Shown in pieces: positions 59,301-64,000 of a stretch of DNA of 64,000 nt. The DNA is from Paramacrobiotus metropolitanus (taxonomy: Eukaryota; Tardigrada; Eutardigrada; Parachela; Macrobiotidae), in assembly GCF_019649055.1 (NCBI RefSeq), contig NW_026570339.1, positions 1-64,000 on the forward strand, given 5' to 3'. Position numbers and translations under genes: made by a program. A model generated the notes under the pieces. It did no database searches, was not told the origin of the DNA, and worked only from the letters and a program-made list of their open reading frames with translations. Each line of letters begins with the position of its first letter. Position 1 is the first letter of the stretch.

Positions 59301-59960
59301 GGAATTTTTGCTGATCAGACAAAAGGGTGGGCGGGGGTTCGCTGGTTAGACAGTTGGGGTGGGACTTTTGCCAGTTAGACAAAGGATGAGGGATTTTCGC
59401 CGACTAGACAGAGGGGAAGAAATTTATGCCGACCAGATAAAAGGGAAAGAATTTTCGCCGGCCAGACAAAAGAAGAAATATTTTTGCCGGTTCGCCAGTG
59501 GGGAAGGGAATTTCGCCGCTTAGACAGAAGATTAGGGATTTTCGCCGGTTAGACAGAGGGGAAGGAATTTCTGCCAATCAGACAAAGAGGGAAGAATTTT
59601 CGCCGGCCAGACAAAAGTAGAGAGACTTTTGGTGGTTAGCTAGGGGAAAAATTTCGCCGCTTAGACAGAAAATTAGGGATTTTCGCCGGTAAGATAGAGA
59701 GAAAAAATGTTTGCTGATCAGACAAAAGGGGAAGAGTTTTCGCCGGCCAGACAAAGGAATAAGATTTTTGCCGGTTCGAACGTGAAGGGAATTACGCCAC
59801 TCAGACAGAAGGCTGGGGATTTTCGCCGGTAAAAAAGAAAGAAAAAGCTTGCCGATCAGAAAAAGAGGGAAGAATTTTCGCCGGCCAGGCAAAAGGAGAG
59901 GCATTACTGCCAGTTAAACAGTGAAGAAGGGAATTTCGCCGGTTAGACAAAGAGGTAAAA
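59300..59960 (+). repeat. CGCCGGTTAGACA satellite with higher-order period
   Basis: About 20 imperfect copies of a roughly 30-bp unit of the form TTTTCGCCGGCCAGACAAAAGGGGAAGA. The GGGATTTTCGCC variant recurs at about 59390, 59535, 59675 and 59816, so four or five units make a higher-order block of about 140-145 bp. The array is enclosed by the third and fourth copies of the 345-bp repeat. Confidence 0.88.
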
Positions 59961-60254
59961 ATATGAAGTACAGAAAGTAATAACTGCATTTTATAAAAAT
60001 AAAATTTTTAAAATTCGTTTCTTCTATATTAATTATATTATTAAAACCATGAACAAAATTCAGTCTCGCTCAATTCATCTTTCATTTTACGGATATTTTT
60101 TTTGGCAGCTTTTGACCTGAGTGCTGTATTTTTATATTCAGAGTTTATGAGCAATCCAGATTTTGGTTTTGCTGAATCGTTTATAACAAAATCCCATTCC
60201 GAGTTTCTAAAATTCGACGTTTGCAAACCGAGGCCGGAGGCCGAGGGTTGCCTT

Positions 60255-60480
60255 GTATGTACAATTCCTACTCCGCCGTTTTTTTCGCCTTTTTTACCCA
60301 ACATCTCCTCCCAAACCCTTCGACAGATCTGCATACACGATAGCTTAAAAACTCCGTAAATTCCCGAAGGGTGCCATTAAGGTTTTTGTTCTGCTTACAT
60401 TTCACGCCCAAAATTACCAAACTTTTTCGATTTAAATTTCGCCTATTGGCGAACAGGCGGATGGGCGGAAACAAATATTA
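60255..60480 (+). repeat. Fourth copy of the 345-bp repeat
   Basis: Contains TGTACAATTCCTACTCCGCC, ACCCAACATCTCCTCC, ACGATAGCTTAAAAAC, CGTAAATTCCCG and CAAACTTTTTCG in the same order as the tandem units upstream, but more diverged. It closes the satellite block on the right. Confidence 0.8.
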
Positions 60481-62022
60481 TTCCCTTACGTTAACGCTCG
60501 CTCGCTTAACGGTACCTTGCTGTATTTACGTGTCAACAAACTAACCATGCATACCCTTAGCAACTAATACAGCAGAAAATTTTAACACAATAATTTCCAC
60601 AGGTGCTGCGCGAACAGTCTGGGCGAATAGTCATCAGATATGCTTTTCACTGTGTACCGTTGCAATAAAGTTAACAGATCATCCTGTCCACATTGCATCT
60701 GATTAACGTTCAATCGAATCGAATTTGTTCTGTAGGTGGATGACATATCCCACACGAAAGTGATGCGGTCAGAATGCGAACGTGCGCATTCTGGATTCGT
60801 TTATTCTGCACGATTTTCGAAACTAACGGCTTTTAAAAAATCTGTGCTATTATATTTTTCTCCTTCAATTAAAAGCCCAGTTGGCTAGAAATTCAATGGT
60901 CGAAGTCGATCGGATTTCGCGACAGCTCCGTTGGAAAATTGGACGTTCTGCAAAGTGCTGTTAAAATGTGCGCAAGCGATGAAGCGTCCGTATCTGAGCG
61001 CATACCTGGGATGCGATTTAGAGAGCGACCAACTAACTGCATAATAGCAACACTCGAATTTGCGCGAAGTTAATTGAAAATATACAGAAAAACGACCAAA
61101 TCAGCATAGTTTATCCGCATCACTTTCATGCGGGCATCCTGTTGAATTTTGGCAAGGTTATCGATTGAGCTTTGCTGAGATAGTACCGAATGGAGTAATT
61201 GAAGCCGTTCCGCTGAAATTTCTTTAGTGATTCGATTTTTTCGATTGCTTATAATGCTTATTAATTTTATGCTGTTTCCTGAACGGATGCCGCGTTTCCA
61301 CCCTGGATTTCTATGCTGATCAGCTAAAACAATATTCCGTAACTCGGTACCGATGGCTGCGTCATTATATTATAATAAAAATATTTCATATTTACTTATA
61401 ACTTTTTTAAAATTATTAATTATTATTATTTATATTACCATAATAATATAAATAAGTTAAAATATAAATAAATATATTACAAGTAAATAATATTATAATA
61501 CTATCCTAATATAAATAAATTCGTCCATATTTATTTATGACTTAATAATATTATTAATTATTTTTATTTATATTATCATATTAACAATTATATTCATAAA
61601 TGTCTCAAATTATAAATTATAATTAAACAATGTAAATAAGAATTTATTTTATTTTTATTTATGGGAAATCGCAATAGCCCCGTTTTTTTAAGCTACCCGC
61701 ATTAGCAGCCCATTAAACATGGGCATCTCTTTAAGCAAATAATTTAGCTACAACACCCTGTTTGCAGTTATTACAAACACCCATTTTATTGTCCTTAACC
61801 GGAATCTGTAACTTATTTAAATATTATATATATTTCATTACATATATAAATTTTATATTTCATTAAATTATGTTTTATTATTTATTATATTTCATACTTT
61901 TTATTAATTTATTATTACGAAACATGATAAATTATCCCCTTTATAATAATAAACTAAGTAAAGTAATTTAGAAAAACAAATTAATTATTTTTTAAAAAAA
62001 TTGTAGATATCAAGAATTTTGT
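60481..62022. other. AT-rich, gene-free sequence
   Basis: From 61,370 to 61,980 the DNA is almost pure A/T with short ATTATTATATTT-like repeats. Before that it is unique-looking. No gene or transposon end is recognised. Confidence 0.5.
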
Positions 62023-64000
62023 AGATGCCTGCCAAGAAAAGAAAAGCAAGGCCGTCCACAGCGAGCCAGAGCAAAAAACAAAGAAAAATATGAGAATGCA
62101 AAGAGTAAGAGAAAGGCATCCCCAGAGCCAGCGGCAAAACGCCTGAAACGAGCAGAAAAGGCCAAACCGCTCAAAAATATTCTTCCTCAGTTGAAAAAAG
62201 TAATTTATCATAACGTTGTATAGGTAATACAGCCATCACAAAATCTTTATTCCTGCAGTTAACCATGAGGCCCTGCGATCGATGCGGAGCAATGCTTTTC
62301 AATACAGATGCAAAATCACTTTGGTGTAGTTATTGATTTACCGCACGTACCAGTAGCGTTCCAAGCCCTTTACAAAGAAAACCCAGAGCTCTGTAACCGA
62401 AGTCGAGCGTATAATAATCTTTTTGCATTCTCTGCCATTGGTACTTCCGGGGAATTCATCAAACAGACAGGAGGTCCATCAAACCTGATTCTGCATGGGT
62501 GCACGTATCACCGAATGCTTAACGGTAGTGTTTAAATCATTTGATGTTTAAAAATTTGTGGATTTTTTTTTCTGTTAATTGCTTTTTGCTCACTTTATGC
62601 TGTAGGATCTGATAGTACCGGTCCTTTGAGATGGTTTGTTAGCGATGCCAGCGTACCGAAGACCGCTGCCCAAGAAGAAAAATTAAGCGAAAATTTAGTC
62701 GAATCCATTCGCTCAATCCTTGAAGAGAACAACTATTTCTGGGGCAAATTTAAGCGCATGTCACAAGATTCTTCCCAACAGATACGAATGGAGTTAACCG
62801 TCTCAGCAAAACGAGAAATCGCGGCCATTAGATTATTATCGCCCGACAGTCGCGATATACGGTCCGGTATACGATACGGTGGGACACCGTATCGTGACCG
62901 TACCGTTGATAAGTTGGAGTGATCGCAACGCGCAGACGGTAAACGATACGGTCCAATCCTGCCTCTGACGTGAAGTATGCTGCGGTTCAAATCGGTTTTA
63001 AGACTTTGGCAGATGGTAACAATCGTTCAGGTTAAAACTCGATGAAAACTAAAATGCTAAGCTATTTTTCGATACCAAAACGGCCAGATTTAACAGCCCA
63101 TGAATCTTTCTACGAGCATTTAGATTTTAACACAGGCGCCTATGGAGTTTTAATAACAGCTCGCGCAGAGTACTCCAACGGCTCCGTAAGCTTTGCATGC
63201 TAAATTCACATGGCTGCAGAATAGTTCGTTTTCAGATAAACTGCACTTGCTTGGTATCAAAAAATTCCTTAGAATTTTATCTTTCTTCTTATATCCTTTT
63301 CTGATGAATCAAGAACAATTAAAATCTACCAGAAGAATTTTAAAGTTTCATGATTTGGCAGCTGCACACGTTGTGCTTCATGCCACTGCCAGTGAGGGTG
63401 GTTGCTATATCGCAGATGTCAACGGTAGTCATTACGATATCTCAGCCTTCTACCGTCAATCCTACCGTTAAACGGTCCGGTAAGGGTACGCCGTGATGAC
63501 GTGAAAGAGCCTACCGTATATCGTACCGTCTATCGTAGGTCCATTTTGTGTTGCGATAAGAATCTATTATATGCGACGATACGAGCGGTGACACGCAACA
63601 ACGTTCAGTAGTTTGCTGGAAGAATACTAATGCTGAGCCGACCTTCATCGAAACCTCGAACGCCATGTATTTTCCACTTCAATACGTTTTATTGTATCCT
63701 TCTGGAACTTTGGGATGGGATATTAATATGAAAATAACCGCTAATATTACACAGCTTAAATACTGTCGACAGATGATTTTGAGACATGAACCGCTACACT
63801 ATTTTGGTCCGTTATTTAACGAGTATTCAGTTGATTCGTTCAGTGCAATCGAAGAACCTCGATTAGGGTTTCATCGCTTAACCCAACAGAAAATTTGTCA
63901 GCGCAAAGAACTTTGAGTCAATTGCCAATGATGATGATGTTGGGCGAACGTTTTTACCATCGAGTCATCTGCACTCCAAGCGCAATATGCAGGAGAACAC
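62023..64000 (+). mobile_element. Decayed Helitron, Rep-side N-terminal part, running off the window
   Basis: Broken frames match the N-terminal half of animal Helitron transposases. A Lys/Arg-rich start (62,023-62,200) is followed by C-D-R-C-G-A and W-C-S, then V-I-D-L-P-H-V-P and S-R-A-Y-N-N-L-F-A-F with H-G-C-T-Y-H-R-M-L (62,308-62,535). Next is an E-N-N-Y-F-W-G-K-F block (62,690-62,750), then P-L-Q-Y-V-L-L-Y-P-S-G and G-W (63,665-63,720), F-N-E-Y-S-V-D-S-F-S and R-L-G-F (63,810-63,880), and G-R-T-F-L-P-S-S (63,940-63,970). Several frameshifts and an insert at about 62,845-63,550 disrupt it. The Rep HUH motif and helicase would lie beyond the right edge. Confidence 0.8.
62845..63550. mobile_element. 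ACGGT-rich insert inside the Helitron
   Basis: The Helitron homology stops near 62,840 and resumes near 63,640. Both edges of the gap are full of ACGGT/ACCGT words: GCGATATACGGTCCGGTATACGATACGGT at left and TACCGTATATCGTACCGTCTATCG at right, roughly inverted relative to each other. The centre has short frames (63,193-63,471) with no domain I know. It looks like a nested, non-autonomous element with subterminal repeats. Confidence 0.55.

Overview
This is eukaryotic nuclear DNA from a small-genome invertebrate animal. Protein-coding exons are GC-rich and broken by many short, very AT-rich introns with GT-AG borders. The gene set is bilaterian (WDFY3/Alfy, CCDC85, SH3BGR, FOS, SNX1/2). A compact, intron-rich genome with several proteins I cannot place fits an ecdysozoan. 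A tardigrade is my best guess, but at low confidence because no diagnostic marker is present. All gene models come from reading splice sites and phases by eye, without transcripts.

Layout. (1) 1.25-16.87 kb, minus: a 23-exon WDFY3 (Alfy/blue cheese) gene for an autophagy scaffold of about 3,167 residues. It lacks the expected C-terminal FYVE domain. LINE remnants lie just past its stop codon and in its enlarged intron 7. (2) 18.25-19.91 kb, plus: CCDC85, divergent from WDFY3. (3) 20.64-24.63 kb, minus: an SH3BGR-like thioredoxin-fold protein whose Glu-rich tail has become twelve copies of a V-D-D-I-F-A-D-R-D-type motif. (4) 26.20-28.68 kb, minus: a FOS/kayak bZIP factor. (5) 29.92-33.07 kb, minus: the SNX1/SNX2 retromer sorting nexin, with one GC-AG intron. 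(6) 34.10-38.61 kb, plus: an unrecognised hydrophilic protein. Its last two exons are a diverged duplication, separated by a 1.6-kb intronic minisatellite. (7) 38.6-43.5 kb: foldback elements and an LTR-like repeat. (8) 43.51-52.11 kb, minus: an F-box gene of unfamiliar architecture. One intron holds a nearly intact, very young, non-autonomous Ty3-type LTR retrotransposon. (9) 52.1-64 kb: repeat-rich sequence with a foldback element, a LINE 3' tail, two isolated TBCE/TBCEL-like exons, tandem repeats and satellite, and a decayed Helitron that runs off the right edge.

The genes do not form an obvious pathway; WDFY3 and SNX1/2 both act in endolysosomal or autophagic traffic. Single-base frame breaks occur in or beside short base runs in WDFY3 (two) and SH3BGR (three), inside otherwise conserved reading frames. 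Together they look more like assembly errors than pseudogenes. The most unusual items are the SH3BGR repeat tail, the exon-duplicated orphan gene with its minisatellite, the FYVE-less WDFY3, and the F-box protein carrying a young retrotransposon.
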